A stretch of 20,371 nt of DNA from CAYMSA01 sp964392965 (GCA_964392965.1 CAYMSA010000028.1:1-20371), one strand, 5' to 3'. Positions 1-8,749 are shown, numbered from the stretch's first letter. Numbers and translations are program-made. The notes: generated from the letters alone by a model not told the origin.

Positions 1-167
1 CGACGCTCACGCTCCTCGCGCTTCGCCCGGGCCTCGGGGGTGAGCCGACGGCCGCTCTCAGCGCGCTCCCGACCGGCCCTTGGAGTCCTCGGAGGGCGCC
101 TGTCAGGCGCCTCACGACGGCGGTCAACCGGCGACGCCCAGGCCTCCTCGGCTTCGTGCACGTCCAT
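1..167 (-). CDS. ftsQ: Probable cell division protein FtsQ, N-terminal fragment (cut by window edge)
   Basis: An open frame runs off the left edge. From ATG at 167 it gives about 55 residues, beginning MDVHEAEEAWAS and then very rich in Arg, Glu and Pro, with no membrane segment yet. That is compatible with the cytoplasmic tail that precedes the single membrane helix of FtsQ/DivIB, the divisome scaffold protein. The identification rests mainly on position: ftsQ/divIB commonly follows murC/murB in dcw clusters. In-frame GTG codons at 194 and 179 are alternative starts. No strong ribosome site precedes any of the three. The 115-nt gap to the murB stop is out of character for this operon (see finding). 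The diagnostic POTRA domain lies outside the window, so the product could be something else. Confidence 0.5.
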   Translation of the reverse strand, partial: MDVHEAEEAWASPVDRRREAPDRRPPRTPRAGRERAESGRRLTPEARAKREERER

Positions 168-282
168 GTCCGTCCGCACGTGCGCGGACCTCACGCGCCG
201 CGTGCCGCGGGGCGCCGCGTCGGACGTGCCCGATGGTTCCCGCCGACGTTCAGCACGCCGGGGGTCGGCACCTTCCGCCTGT

Positions 283-1200
283 CTACTGTTCCTCGAACGA
301 TCCGAGGAACCGGATCTCCGGGATGAGTTCGATGCCATAGCTGTCCTTGATGGTCGTCAGTACGGTACGCATGAGCGTCAGAACGTCTCGGGCCGATGCA
401 CCGCCCTCGTTCACGATGAAGTTCGCGTGGACCTCCGATATCCGCGCACCGTTACTCGCGAGGCCCTTGAGTCCCGCGCTCTCTATGAGTCGGCCGGCCG
501 AGTCCCCCTCGGGATTGCGGAACACGCTGCCTGCGCAGGGCATCCTGAAGGGCTGAGTGATCTTGCGCCGCTCAAGCAGCGCATCCATCTCGGCGCGGAT
601 GCGCGCCTCGTTCGCCTCCTCGAGGTTCAGCGCAGCCTCGAGGATGACCGAGCCGCGCGGCAGTCCGTTCGTGCGATAGCCCCAGGTCACATCGCGTGCT
701 TTGATGCGCTGCAAACCCGTTCCTGGCACGTAGACCGTCACCGCGTCGAGCACCGAGTCCATCCACACGCCCCGGCTGCCCGCGTTCATGGCGACAGCCC
801 CCCCGATCGTGCCGGGGATGCCCACCGCGAATTCGAGCCCGCCGAGACCGGCCGAGAACGCGTCCCGCACGACGTACGCGAGCGCCCGCGCCGCGCCGAC
901 CTGGACGAGCGTGTCTTCGGTGCGATGGAGCGCGAACTCGCGGCCGAGCACGAGTACCGCCCCACGGTACCCCTCGTCGGCCACCAGGAGGTTCGACCCC
1001 TTCCCGATCACCGTCCACGGCACATCCTCGGCGACGAACAGATCGAGCGCCTCGACGAGGTCCGAGTACGTATCGAGCGTCACGAAGAGGTCCGCAGGAC
1101 CGCCGATGCGAAACGTCGTGTGACGTGACATCGGCTCGGCGCGGCGCACCTCACCGGTGAGACGTGCGCGAAGGCGCTGCTCGACGGCATAGAGCGTCAT
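283..1200 (-). CDS. murB: UDP-N-acetylenolpyruvoylglucosamine reductase MurB
   Basis: A 305-residue cytoplasmic flavoenzyme that reduces UDP-GlcNAc-enolpyruvate to UDP-MurNAc with NADPH, the second committed step of peptidoglycan precursor synthesis. Visible FAD-binding motifs are IGKGSNLL (65-72) and VGIPGTIGGAVAMNAG (126-141). The substrate-binding Tyr-Arg pair is Y175-R176. The proton-donor serine is S225 in AGSVFRNP, and the C-terminal active-site glutamate is E295 in LIPEIRFLG. Length and the direct run from AGSVFRNP to AGRLIE fit the shorter type II MurB found in Gram-positive bacteria. The ATG overlaps the murC TGA by four bases (ATGA), indicating translational coupling. Placement between murC and ftsQ resembles Firmicutes-type clusters, whereas mycobacteria keep murB elsewhere. 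Confidence 0.97.
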   Translation of the reverse strand: MTLYAVEQRLRARLTGEVRRAEPMSRHTTFRIGGPADLFVTLDTYSDLVEALDLFVAEDVPWTVIGKGSNLLVADEGYRGAVLVLGREFALHRTEDTLVQVGAARALAYVVRDAFSAGLGGLEFAVGIPGTIGGAVAMNAGSRGVWMDSVLDAVTVYVPGTGLQRIKARDVTWGYRTNGLPRGSVILEAALNLEEANEARIRAEMDALLERRKITQPFRMPCAGSVFRNPEGDSAGRLIESAGLKGLASNGARISEVHANFIVNEGGASARDVLTLMRTVLTTIKDSYGIELIPEIRFLGSFEEQ

Positions 1201-2588
1201 ACGCGCGCACCCCCGCGCTGTTCGAGCGCGCGGACGATCTCGGGACCCATCGTCGTGACATCGCCCGCGCCCATGGTGATGACGATATCGCCCGGACGCG
1301 CCCGGTCGGCCACGTACGCGCCGATCGCCGCACGGTGCGGGAAGTACGCGACCTGGGCGTGTGCATCATCGAGCAGCACCTCGTCGAGGACCGTCTTCCC
1401 CGAGACGCCAGGGATGGGCGGCTCTCCCGCGCTGTACACGTCCATGAGCACGAGCCGGTCAGCGTCGTGGAAGGCCGCGCCGAACTCGCGCGCGAGAAAG
1501 GCGGTTCGGCTGTACCGGTGCGGCTGGAACACCACCCACACGCGATCTCGGTCGACGCTTCGCGCCGCTGCCAGCGTGGCCCGGACCTCCGTAGGGTGAT
1601 GTGCGTAGTCGTCCACGACGAGCACGCCGTCCACCTCACCGATATGGTCGAAGCGCCGCCTGACCCCGCTGAAAGCCGGAACCGCCCCTGCGGCCTGAAC
1701 GACATCGAGGCCGAGCGCCCACGCCGCAGCGAGGACGCCCGTGGCGTTGGTGACGTTGTGGACACCCGGAACGGACACGGCCGACGTGACCGAGCGGCCG
1801 TCGGGGAACTCCACGGTGAACGTGTGACCGAGGCCCGCTGATCGCGCGTCACGCCACCGGACGTCGGCATCGGCGCTCTCGCCGTACGTCACGACACGAC
1901 ACCTCGCCGATGCGCGAGCGATGCCCGGCAACAGGGGGTCATCGGCACACGCGACGACCGCCCCGTCAGGTGACACCGCAGCCATGAAGCGGCCGAACGT
2001 CTCGACGATAGCCTCGAAAGACCCGTAGTGGTCGAGGTGATCGGGCTCCATGTTGGTGACGATGGCGAGATGGGGCTCCAGATAGAGGAACGATCCGTCG
2101 CTCTCGTCGGCCTCCACGACGTAGTAGCCGCCCTGACCGCAGCGGGCGTTCGCGCCCATGTCGTTGAGCTCGCCACCGATCGAGAACGTCGGGTCGAGGC
2201 CCATGCCGTCGAGGACGGTCGCGAGCATCGAACTCGTCGTCGTCTTGCCGTGCGTGCCCGCGACGGCGAGCGTCAGGTCACCATCGGCCAGATGCGCGAG
2301 CATCTTCGCCCGCGGCCATACCTCGATACCGCGCCGGCGGGCCTCCCTGAGCTCGGGATTCGATTCGGGGATGGCCGACGAGATCACCACGATCGCGGGA
2401 TCGCCGAGGTTGGCGGCGTCGTGGCCGATGGCGACCGAGATGCCCGACTCCTGGAGCGCGGTGGCGTACCGGCTCGCCTTGAGGTCGGATCCGGTCACGA
2501 TCTTGCCGCGATCATGCAGCACGCGCGCCAGGCCGCTCATGCCGGCCCCGCCGATGCCTATGAAATGCGCATACGCGGTAGTGGTCAC
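1197..2588 (-). CDS. murC: UDP-N-acetylmuramate--L-alanine ligase MurC
   Basis: A 463-residue ATP-dependent ligase that adds L-Ala to UDP-MurNAc, the first stem-peptide residue. All three Mur ligase domains are visible. The N-terminal Rossmann-like domain has GIGGAGMSG (11-19). The central ATPase domain has the P-loop AGTHGKTTT (110-118), EADESDGSFL (159-168) and NMEPDHLDHYG (179-189). The C-terminal domain has SGVRRRFD (307-314), DDYAHHPTE (326-334) and FQPHRYSRT (354-362). DDYAHHPTE and the GTHGKTTT form of the P-loop are typical of MurC rather than MurD, MurE or MurF. The start codon is GTG and overlaps the murG stop as GTGA. Full length, with no missing key residue. Confidence 0.97.
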   Translation of the reverse strand: MTTTAYAHFIGIGGAGMSGLARVLHDRGKIVTGSDLKASRYATALQESGISVAIGHDAANLGDPAIVVISSAIPESNPELREARRRGIEVWPRAKMLAHLADGDLTLAVAGTHGKTTTSSMLATVLDGMGLDPTFSIGGELNDMGANARCGQGGYYVVEADESDGSFLYLEPHLAIVTNMEPDHLDHYGSFEAIVETFGRFMAAVSPDGAVVACADDPLLPGIARASARCRVVTYGESADADVRWRDARSAGLGHTFTVEFPDGRSVTSAVSVPGVHNVTNATGVLAAAWALGLDVVQAAGAVPAFSGVRRRFDHIGEVDGVLVVDDYAHHPTEVRATLAAARSVDRDRVWVVFQPHRYSRTAFLAREFGAAFHDADRLVLMDVYSAGEPPIPGVSGKTVLDEVLLDDAHAQVAYFPHRAAIGAYVADRARPGDIVITMGAGDVTTMGPEIVRALEQRGGARV

Positions 2589-3697
2589 CGCGTCTCCTTT
2601 CCTGATGCTGCCGCATGGACGAGCGCCGCAACCCGCTCGGCGGCGTCCCGTCGTGCGAGCGTTCTCGCGGCCGCCGCCATCCGCTCCCGGCGTTTCGGGT
2701 CGGTCACGAGGCGCAGAACCGCGTCGGTGAATATATCGGTGTCGAGCTCGGCATCGGGCACGACCTCGGCGCCGCCCGCCTGCGCGACCGCCCGGGCGTT
2801 CAGCGTCTGGTGGTCGTCCGTGGCGTACGGATAGGGTACCAGCACCGCAGGGCGCCCGACCGCCGTGATCTCCGCGATCGACGTGGCTCCCGCTCGCGCG
2901 ACGATCGCGTCCGCCGCGGCGAGCGCGTCGCCCATCGTGTCGATGTACTCTACGACCCGGTAGCGATCGCTCTCACCGCCGAGGACGGCCGCCACACGTG
3001 CGGTAACGTCGGGACCGTCCGCCTTTCCGGCGACGTGCAGCACGTGGAGTCCCGGAATCGCCATGAGGGCCGGTGCGAGCTCGATAAGCGCGTCGTTCAG
3101 GTGGCGCGCTCCTCTGCTCCCGCCGAAGACGAGTAGTACCACCGCGTCTTCGGGCAGATCGAGCGCCTCACGACCCCGCGAGCGATCCGCGACGATCACC
3201 GCCTCGCGCACGGGATTGCCCGTCACCACCGCACGGTCGGGATGCTTCAGGTGCCGGATCGAGCCCTCATAGGTGGTGCCGGCTGCGCACGCCCAGCGGG
3301 AGAGCACGCGGTTCGCAAGGCCCGGCACCGAGTTCTGCTCGTGGATGACAAGCGGAATGCGCCGAGTCACCGCCGCCAGCCCCACGGGCAGAGAGACGTA
3401 GCCGCCCATGCCGAGGACGACATCGGGCCTGAGCGCGCGCAGGAGGCGCCGCGCCTTGAGGACGGATGCGACAGCGATGAGCGCCCCGGTCACCAGAGAG
3501 AGCGGATGCGCCCGGTCGAAACCACGTGACGGGATGGAATTGAACGGCACGCTGGCAGCCGGCACGAGCGTCGCCTCGAGGCCGTCAGGCGTGCCTGCGA
3601 ATGCGACGTCATGCCCTTCGGCGCGGAGATGCTCCGCCACCGTCAAGGCCGGATAGATATGACCGGCCGTCCCGCCGCCGCTCAGTAATACTCGCAC
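2585..3697 (-). CDS. murG: Lipid II synthase MurG (undecaprenyl-PP-MurNAc-pentapeptide GlcNAc transferase)
   Basis: A 370-residue GT28 glycosyltransferase at the inner face of the membrane. It transfers GlcNAc from UDP-GlcNAc to lipid I, making lipid II. The N-terminal G loop is GGGTAGHIYPA (7-17). It is followed by GMGGYVS (96-102), IHEQNSVPGLANRVLS (118-133) and TGNPVR (159-164). The UDP-GlcNAc-binding C-domain has FGGSRGARHLN (191-201), RAGATSIAEI (268-277) and PYPYATDDHQTLNA (288-301). The second Gly of the classical GGGTGGH is Ala here, a common variant. The start is GTG at 3697, fixed by the distance to the glycine loop. A purine-rich GAGGAA abuts the start with almost no spacer, so re-initiation after ftsW is likely. 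The first 89 nt overlap the end of the ftsW frame. Confidence 0.96.
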   Translation of the reverse strand: MRVLLSGGGTAGHIYPALTVAEHLRAEGHDVAFAGTPDGLEATLVPAASVPFNSIPSRGFDRAHPLSLVTGALIAVASVLKARRLLRALRPDVVLGMGGYVSLPVGLAAVTRRIPLVIHEQNSVPGLANRVLSRWACAAGTTYEGSIRHLKHPDRAVVTGNPVREAVIVADRSRGREALDLPEDAVVLLVFGGSRGARHLNDALIELAPALMAIPGLHVLHVAGKADGPDVTARVAAVLGGESDRYRVVEYIDTMGDALAAADAIVARAGATSIAEITAVGRPAVLVPYPYATDDHQTLNARAVAQAGGAEVVPDAELDTDIFTDAVLRLVTDPKRRERMAAAARTLARRDAAERVAALVHAAASGKETR

Positions 3698-4871
3698 TTC
3701 CTCGTGACCCCCTACCGGTTCTGTCGTGAACGAGCCGCACCTTCGCGCTGCCTCCGTAGCGGGAGACCGCGACGATCAGGCCCACGCACACGAGTGACAA
3801 CGTGAGCGAGGTACCGCCGGCGCTCACGAACGGCAGTGTGATGCCGGTGATCGGCATGAGCCCGGTGACCGCGGCCATGTTCATCACCGCCTGCGCAACG
3901 ATCATCGCCGTGAGCCCTCCGGCGAGCAGTCTGCCGAACGGGTCCCGGCACTCTATCGCGATCCGCATGCCCGCGTATCCGAAGACCGCGAACGCCAGCA
4001 CGAACGCCAGGGCCCCGATCAGGCCCAGCTCCTCGCCGATGACGGCGAATATGAAGTCATTGTACGCGAGTGGGAGATAGAAGAACTTCTGCTTCGAAAG
4101 ACCGAGCCCCACTCCCACCACACCGCCCGACCCGAACGCGTACAGGGACTGGATCAGCTGGTAACCGGTGTTGGTGGGATCCGCCCACGGATCGAGGAAC
4201 GCGGTGATCCGGTCCATGCGGTAGTCGGCGACCTTCACGAGCACGGCGCCGATGCCGAGTCCGCCGACGATGCCGAGCCCCATCAGACGCGCGTCGACCC
4301 CGCCGAGCCAGAACACCATCGCCACAGCGAGTGCGAGGGCTGCCGCACTGCCGATGTCGGGCTGCACCACGATGAGCAACAGCACCGGGAGTAACACGCC
4401 CGCGAGACGAAACGAGAGCGCCCGCGAGTCGAGACGGCCCTTGTCCCACTCGACGAGGAGCGCCGCGACGAGCATCACACAGGCGAGCTTCGAGTACTCG
4501 GAGGGCTGAACGAACATCGGACCGACCTGCAGTGACATCGTTGCGCCGTGACTGGATACACCGATGATCTCGACCGCCACGAGCGCGAGTGTCGTCAGTG
4601 ACCACAACGCGAACGCGAGCGGCAGCGGCTTGATCCGCGCCGGATGCCCCCTGCGACCCTTGAAGTCCCAGAACGAGACGACGGCGAGCCCCACGATGCC
4701 CGCAAGGGCGAAGAGCGCCTGCCGCTTAACATGGTAGCCGCTGTCATCGAACTTCACGAAGTCGGTCACCGACGATGCCGAGTACACCATGATCAGACCG
4801 CCGACCACGAGAAACGCCGTGGACGCGAGCAGGAGGCGCGCGGGCGTGTTGAGTGTCATCCGCCGCGTCAT
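3609..4871 (-). CDS. ftsW: Septal peptidoglycan polymerase FtsW (SEDS family)
   Basis: A polytopic membrane glycosyltransferase that polymerises lipid II at the septum together with the class B PBP encoded upstream. From the ATG at 4871 it is 420 residues with about ten hydrophobic helices. SEDS signatures are QPSEYSKL (122-129), QPDIGSA (170-176), YLPLAYNDFIFAVIGEELG (265-283) and ITGITLPFVSAGGTS (341-355). D272 in the NDFIF segment matches the conserved catalytic aspartate of SEDS enzymes. The ATG lies one base after the murD stop. An in-frame ATG at 4907 (MPRRKRRDRAAD) and one at 4859 are alternative starts. The open frame extends further upstream to 5330, but that part is an antisense-like shadow of murD and is excluded. 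After the last helix there is a basic, low-complexity tail of about 50 residues; its final 29 codons lie inside murG. Confidence 0.95.
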   Translation of the reverse strand: MTRRMTLNTPARLLLASTAFLVVGGLIMVYSASSVTDFVKFDDSGYHVKRQALFALAGIVGLAVVSFWDFKGRRGHPARIKPLPLAFALWSLTTLALVAVEIIGVSSHGATMSLQVGPMFVQPSEYSKLACVMLVAALLVEWDKGRLDSRALSFRLAGVLLPVLLLIVVQPDIGSAAALALAVAMVFWLGGVDARLMGLGIVGGLGIGAVLVKVADYRMDRITAFLDPWADPTNTGYQLIQSLYAFGSGGVVGVGLGLSKQKFFYLPLAYNDFIFAVIGEELGLIGALAFVLAFAVFGYAGMRIAIECRDPFGRLLAGGLTAMIVAQAVMNMAAVTGLMPITGITLPFVSAGGTSLTLSLVCVGLIVAVSRYGGSAKVRLVHDRTGRGSRGSASITERRRDGRSYLSGLDGGGASPRRRA

Positions 4872-4872
4872 G

Positions 4873-6288
4873 TCAGCTGCCCGATCCCGGCGCTTCCGCC
4901 TCGGCATCAGTCCCGGCTCCCCCGAGCGCCCGCACGTATCCGGCGAAGCGGTGACCCCGCTCGTCGTAGCCGCTGAACTCGTCGAAGGACGTGCAGCCGG
5001 GCGAGAGCAGCACCACGTCGCCCGGTGACGCCGCCCGGTGTGCGAGCGTGACCGCCTCCGCGAGACCGGCAGCCCGCATCGTCGGGACGTCAAGCCCGGT
5101 GAAAGCGGTCGCGTACTCCCCCGCCGCCTCGCCGAAGAGCACGACCGCCGAGACGCGACTCGCCACGAGCACGGCGAGCGGACGCAGATCGACGCCCTTG
5201 TTCCGTCCTCCGAGGAGGAGCACGACCGGCTGGTCGTCGAAGGCCGTGAGCGCCTTGGCGACCGCGTCAGGATTCGTCGCCTTCGAGTCGTTGTAGTACT
5301 CGACGCCGTCGACGACCCCCACCGGCTCAAGGCGATGGGCTATCGGGGCGAACGTCCGCAGGCCCTCACGTATCGAATCGATGTCGGCTCCTGCAGCCCG
5401 CGCACAAACCGCGGCCGCCAGTGCGTTGCTGACGTTGTGGTCGCCCTTGATGAGTAGCTCCGAGGGGCGCACGAGCGGACAGACGACACCCTCCTCCTCA
5501 AGGGCAAGCACACCGTCGTGCAGGTAGGCGCCACCGGCCGGGCGGGCGAACCGGCTCACCCGGCGTACGGTCACACCCTGTTCCGCGACGACGTCCGCGT
5601 ACGGCGCCGAACCCTCGTCGTCGATGTCGATGATGGCGACATCGCCCGCTCCCTGCCGTGCGAACACGCGGGCCTTCTCGGCGGCGTACCGCTCCATGCT
5701 GCCGTGATAGTCGAGATGGTCGGGTGTGATGTTGAGGAGGACAGCCACCCTCGGGTGGAACCGGTCGACCGCCGACAGCTGGAAGCTCGACACCTCGGCG
5801 ACCACGATTCCGGCCTCGCCGAGCTCACCCGCCACGCGCACGGCCGCCGGCCCGAAGTTGCCGGCGATCTCGGCCGCGTAACCCGCCTCGCGCAGCAGGT
5901 GCGCCACGAGCGCGGTCGTCGTGCTCTTGCCGTTCGTGCCCGTGATGGCCACCCACGGCGCAACGGAGAGCCGGAACGCGAGCTCGATCTCGGAGATCAC
6001 GGGCACGCCGAGCGCACGCGCGGCCTGCATCTGCGGGGACGCCGGCCTGATGCCGGGCGAGACGACCACGAGGTCGGCCGGCACCACGCCCTCATCGCCG
6101 AGACGCACCTCGGCCCCTGCCGCGCGTAGCCGCGCAGCACGAGCGCGCGCGACTTCGCTCTCCCCGGCGTCGACCACCGTGACGCGGACGTCCGCACCCT
6201 CGGCGGCACGCGATAAGGCCCACTCGGCTGCGGCCTCTCCGGAGACGCCGAGTCCGAGCACGAGCAGATGGCCGGTCCACGTCCGCAT
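4873..6288 (-). CDS. murD: UDP-N-acetylmuramoyl-L-alanine--D-glutamate ligase MurD
   Basis: A 471-residue ATP-dependent ligase adding D-Glu to UDP-MurNAc-L-Ala. The nucleotide P-loop is GTNGKSTTT (117-125). It is followed by EVSSFQL (165-171), NITPDHLDYHG (186-196) and the lysine expected to be carbamylated, K205, in YAAEKARVF. The MurD-type signatures KGDHNVSNALAA, YYNDSKATNPDA, LLLGGRNKG and LLSPGCTSFDEFSGYDERG follow in order in the C-terminal half. The N-terminal UDP-binding domain starts with VLGLGVSGEAAA. The ATG follows the mraY stop with no gap (TAGATG). The last 15 or so residues after RALGG are Ala/Glu/Gly-rich and probably disordered. Confidence 0.97.
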   Translation of the reverse strand: MRTWTGHLLVLGLGVSGEAAAEWALSRAAEGADVRVTVVDAGESEVARARAARLRAAGAEVRLGDEGVVPADLVVVSPGIRPASPQMQAARALGVPVISEIELAFRLSVAPWVAITGTNGKSTTTALVAHLLREAGYAAEIAGNFGPAAVRVAGELGEAGIVVAEVSSFQLSAVDRFHPRVAVLLNITPDHLDYHGSMERYAAEKARVFARQGAGDVAIIDIDDEGSAPYADVVAEQGVTVRRVSRFARPAGGAYLHDGVLALEEEGVVCPLVRPSELLIKGDHNVSNALAAAVCARAAGADIDSIREGLRTFAPIAHRLEPVGVVDGVEYYNDSKATNPDAVAKALTAFDDQPVVLLLGGRNKGVDLRPLAVLVASRVSAVVLFGEAAGEYATAFTGLDVPTMRAAGLAEAVTLAHRAASPGDVVLLSPGCTSFDEFSGYDERGHRFAGYVRALGGAGTDAEAEAPGSGS

Positions 6289-7341
6289 CTAGCCCCCGAT
6301 CGTCTGGACGAACAGGAGGGCGAATCCGGCGCCGGCGAGAATGCCGGTCACGATCCAGAAGCGCACCATGACCTTCGTCTCGCTCCAGCCCTTCATCTCG
6401 TAGTGATGATGGAGCGGAGCCATCCGGAAGATGCGCTTACCAGTGAGCTTGAACGAGATGACCTGCAGGATGACCGAGAGACCCTCGGCCACGTAGATAC
6501 CGCCGATGAGCACCGACAGCAGCTCGGTCTTCGTCAGGACCGCGAGCGTCGCGATCGCCGCGCCGAGGCCGAGCGAGCCAGTGTCGCCCATGAAGATGTC
6601 GGCCGGGTGCGCGTTGTACCACAGGAAGCCGAGGCAGGCGCCTGAGATCGCCGCCGAGAAGAGCGCGAGGTCGAGGTTGTCCATGCGGAACGCGACGCCG
6701 GCGAATGCGACCATGACGATCATGACCGTCCCTGCCGCAAGACCGTCGAGGCCGTCGGTGAGGTTCACGGTGTTCGAGAACGAGAGCACCATGAATGCGA
6801 CGAGCGCCAGATAGAGCCAGGGAAGCTCAAGCGTGAAGTCGCCGAGCGAGAGCTGACTGGTGAGGACGCCGAGGTCGAGATCGTCGCTGAACGGCACCAC
6901 GATCGTAGGCTCGACATGTGCCCAGTTGACCGCCAGCACGGCCACGAGCACCGCGACCACCGTCTGGGCGATCAGCTTCGCGCGTGCCGTGAGCCCGAGC
7001 GAGCGCTCCTTGACGACCTTCGCGTAGTCGTCGACGAAACCGATGAGCCCGCAGCCGATGAGCGCGAAGAGCGCGATCAGACCACGCCTGTCCGGGTCCG
7101 CGAAGACCAGGTAGACGACCGCCACCACGAGCAGGATGACGACGCCGCCCATCGTGGGCGTGCCCTGCTTGGTAAGATGACCCTGCGGTCCGTCGGCGCG
7201 CACCTGCTGACCGATGTTACGGAAGCGGAGCAGCCTGATCCAGCCCGGGAAGAGGATGCCCGCGAGGAGCATCCCCACCAGCACGACGAGGAAGACCTGG
7301 TACGAAGGGTACCGCGCGATGTCAGCAAACAGATTCGCCAC
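6289..7341 (-). CDS. mraY: Phospho-N-acetylmuramoyl-pentapeptide transferase MraY
   Basis: A 350-residue polytopic membrane enzyme that transfers phospho-MurNAc-pentapeptide from UDP to undecaprenyl phosphate, forming lipid I. Signatures in order are GTPTMGG (60-66), the magnesium-binding pair D104-D105 in FVDDYAKV, NLTDGLDGLAAG (193-204), NAHPADIFMGDTGSLG (243-258) and the histidine triplet 311-313 in MAPLHHHYE. Around ten hydrophobic segments are visible. The start is GTG at 7341, giving a 20-nt overlap with the 3' end of murF. A GGAGGGG sequence lies about 13 nt upstream, a rather long spacing, so coupling to murF translation may matter. Full family length. Confidence 0.97.
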   Translation of the reverse strand: MANLFADIARYPSYQVFLVVLVGMLLAGILFPGWIRLLRFRNIGQQVRADGPQGHLTKQGTPTMGGVVILLVVAVVYLVFADPDRRGLIALFALIGCGLIGFVDDYAKVVKERSLGLTARAKLIAQTVVAVLVAVLAVNWAHVEPTIVVPFSDDLDLGVLTSQLSLGDFTLELPWLYLALVAFMVLSFSNTVNLTDGLDGLAAGTVMIVMVAFAGVAFRMDNLDLALFSAAISGACLGFLWYNAHPADIFMGDTGSLGLGAAIATLAVLTKTELLSVLIGGIYVAEGLSVILQVISFKLTGKRIFRMAPLHHHYEMKGWSETKVMVRFWIVTGILAGAGFALLFVQTIGG

Positions 7342-8749
7342 GCGGCGCGATCAACCCCTCCACCACGAGTTCGAGCTCCATCACGCGCGACGCCTTCACG
7401 AGCACGACGTCCCCGGCCTCGAGGAGGTCGTCGAGGACCTCGGATGCCTCGGGTGCCTCGGCGCACGGTCGCACCGCATCCGCGGGCATGCCCGCGGCGA
7501 GCGCTCCATCAGCGATGTGACGCGCCCGCGGACCCACGGTCACGAGCGTATCGACGTTCGAGTTCGCGATGAGCTGACCCACTTCGAAGTGCGCCAGCTC
7601 GGCGAGCGAACCCAGCTCCGCCATGTCGCCGAGAACAGCGACCCGCTGGCCGGTGCCCGGTATCTCGCCGAGCGTCACGACGGCGGCCTTCATCGAGGTC
7701 GGGTTGGCGTTGTAGGCATCGTTGAGGATCGTGATGCCGCTGGCACTCTCAAAGACCTCCATGCGCCAGTGGGTGATGGCCGCCTGCTCGAGACCGGTCA
7801 CGATATCGCTCAAGCTCAACTCGAGATAGAGACCCACACTCGCCGCAGCGAGCGCGTTGTAGATGTTGTGCCTCCCCGGCCGCGGGAGCGTGACCCGTGC
7901 GGTGCCCTGCTCGCAGACGAGCGTGAAGGAAGGCGTGCCCTTCCCTGTCACCTCGATGTCCGTCGCCGTCACATCGGCTTCCGGACCGAGCCCGTAGCGC
8001 GTGACTCCGGTATCGAGGCGCGCCTCGAGCCAGGCGGACCACTCGTCGTCGGCGTTCAGGAAGACGCGCCCGGTCTCTGGGACCGCCATCGCCAGTTCGC
8101 CCTTCGCCGAAGCGATGGCCGCCTGTGAGCCGAGTATCTCGATGTGTCCCACCCCGACGTTCGTGATGAGGCCTGCAGTCGGGCGCACGATCTCGCAGAG
8201 CGCGGCTATCTGTCCCGGTCCGCGCATCGCCATCTCGACGACGAGCGCCTCGGTGCTGGCGTCGGCCTCGAGCACGGTGAGAGGCACGCCGAGCTCGTTA
8301 TTGCGGTTGCCCGATGTCGCGACCACGTTCAGACGGGTGGCCAGCACGGAACGCAGGAAGTCCTTCGTGGTCGTCTTGCCGGTCGATCCGGTGATGCCGA
8401 TGACCGGGCATGTCAGACGCTGGCGGTGCCAGGCCGCAATGGCCTCGAGCGCCTGCTGCACGTCCTCGACCTCGACCAACGCGAATGCCTCGGCGCGCCC
8501 GCCTTCATCGAGAGAGGCCCGCAGCTCCGCGTCGTCGCGACTGACCAGAGCACCCCGTGCGCCTCGCGACAGCGCGTCGGCGAGGTAGTCGTGCCCGTCG
8601 ACGCGCTCTCCGGGTAGCGCGACGAAGAGCATGCCGGGGGTCACTTCGCGAGAATCGATCGCGACACCACGCACGACGACATCGTCGGCACCGCTCAAGA
8701 GCTTCCCACCGGTCACCTCGAGTATCGTGCCCACAGAAACGGTCAGCAC
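7322..8749 (-). CDS. murF: UDP-N-acetylmuramoyl-tripeptide--D-alanyl-D-alanine ligase MurF
   Basis: A 475-residue ATP-dependent ligase that adds the D-Ala-D-Ala dipeptide to UDP-MurNAc-tripeptide, completing the cytoplasmic stem peptide. Visible motifs are the N-terminal IDSREVTPGMLFVALPGE (31-48), P-loop GSTGKTTTKD (121-130), GNRNNELGVPLTVL (147-160), EMAMRGPGQIA (172-182), NVGVGHIEILGS (197-208) and putative carbamylated lysine K216. GRHNIYNALAA, NDAYNANPTSM, LGDMAELG and KASRVMELE follow. NRNNE and NDAYNANP mark it as MurF rather than MurE. The start is GTG at 8749, overlapping the murE stop by seven bases (GTGCTGA). Its own 3' end overlaps mraY by 20 nt. Confidence 0.97.
   Translation of the reverse strand: MLTVSVGTILEVTGGKLLSGADDVVVRGVAIDSREVTPGMLFVALPGERVDGHDYLADALSRGARGALVSRDDAELRASLDEGGRAEAFALVEVEDVQQALEAIAAWHRQRLTCPVIGITGSTGKTTTKDFLRSVLATRLNVVATSGNRNNELGVPLTVLEADASTEALVVEMAMRGPGQIAALCEIVRPTAGLITNVGVGHIEILGSQAAIASAKGELAMAVPETGRVFLNADDEWSAWLEARLDTGVTRYGLGPEADVTATDIEVTGKGTPSFTLVCEQGTARVTLPRPGRHNIYNALAAASVGLYLELSLSDIVTGLEQAAITHWRMEVFESASGITILNDAYNANPTSMKAAVVTLGEIPGTGQRVAVLGDMAELGSLAELAHFEVGQLIANSNVDTLVTVGPRARHIADGALAAGMPADAVRPCAEAPEASEVLDDLLEAGDVVLVKASRVMELELVVEGLIAPRGESVC

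Noticed and set aside
40..1128. Long plus-strand ORF of 362 codons opposite murB
   Set aside because: It lies antisense to a complete MurB with all catalytic motifs, is Arg/His-rich with no recognisable domain, and is the usual stop-poor shadow in GC-rich DNA.
4872..5330. N-terminal extension of the ftsW frame
   Set aside because: Ser/Arg/Thr-rich sequence lying over murD in another frame. FtsW family similarity and membrane topology begin at MTRRMTLNTPARLL.
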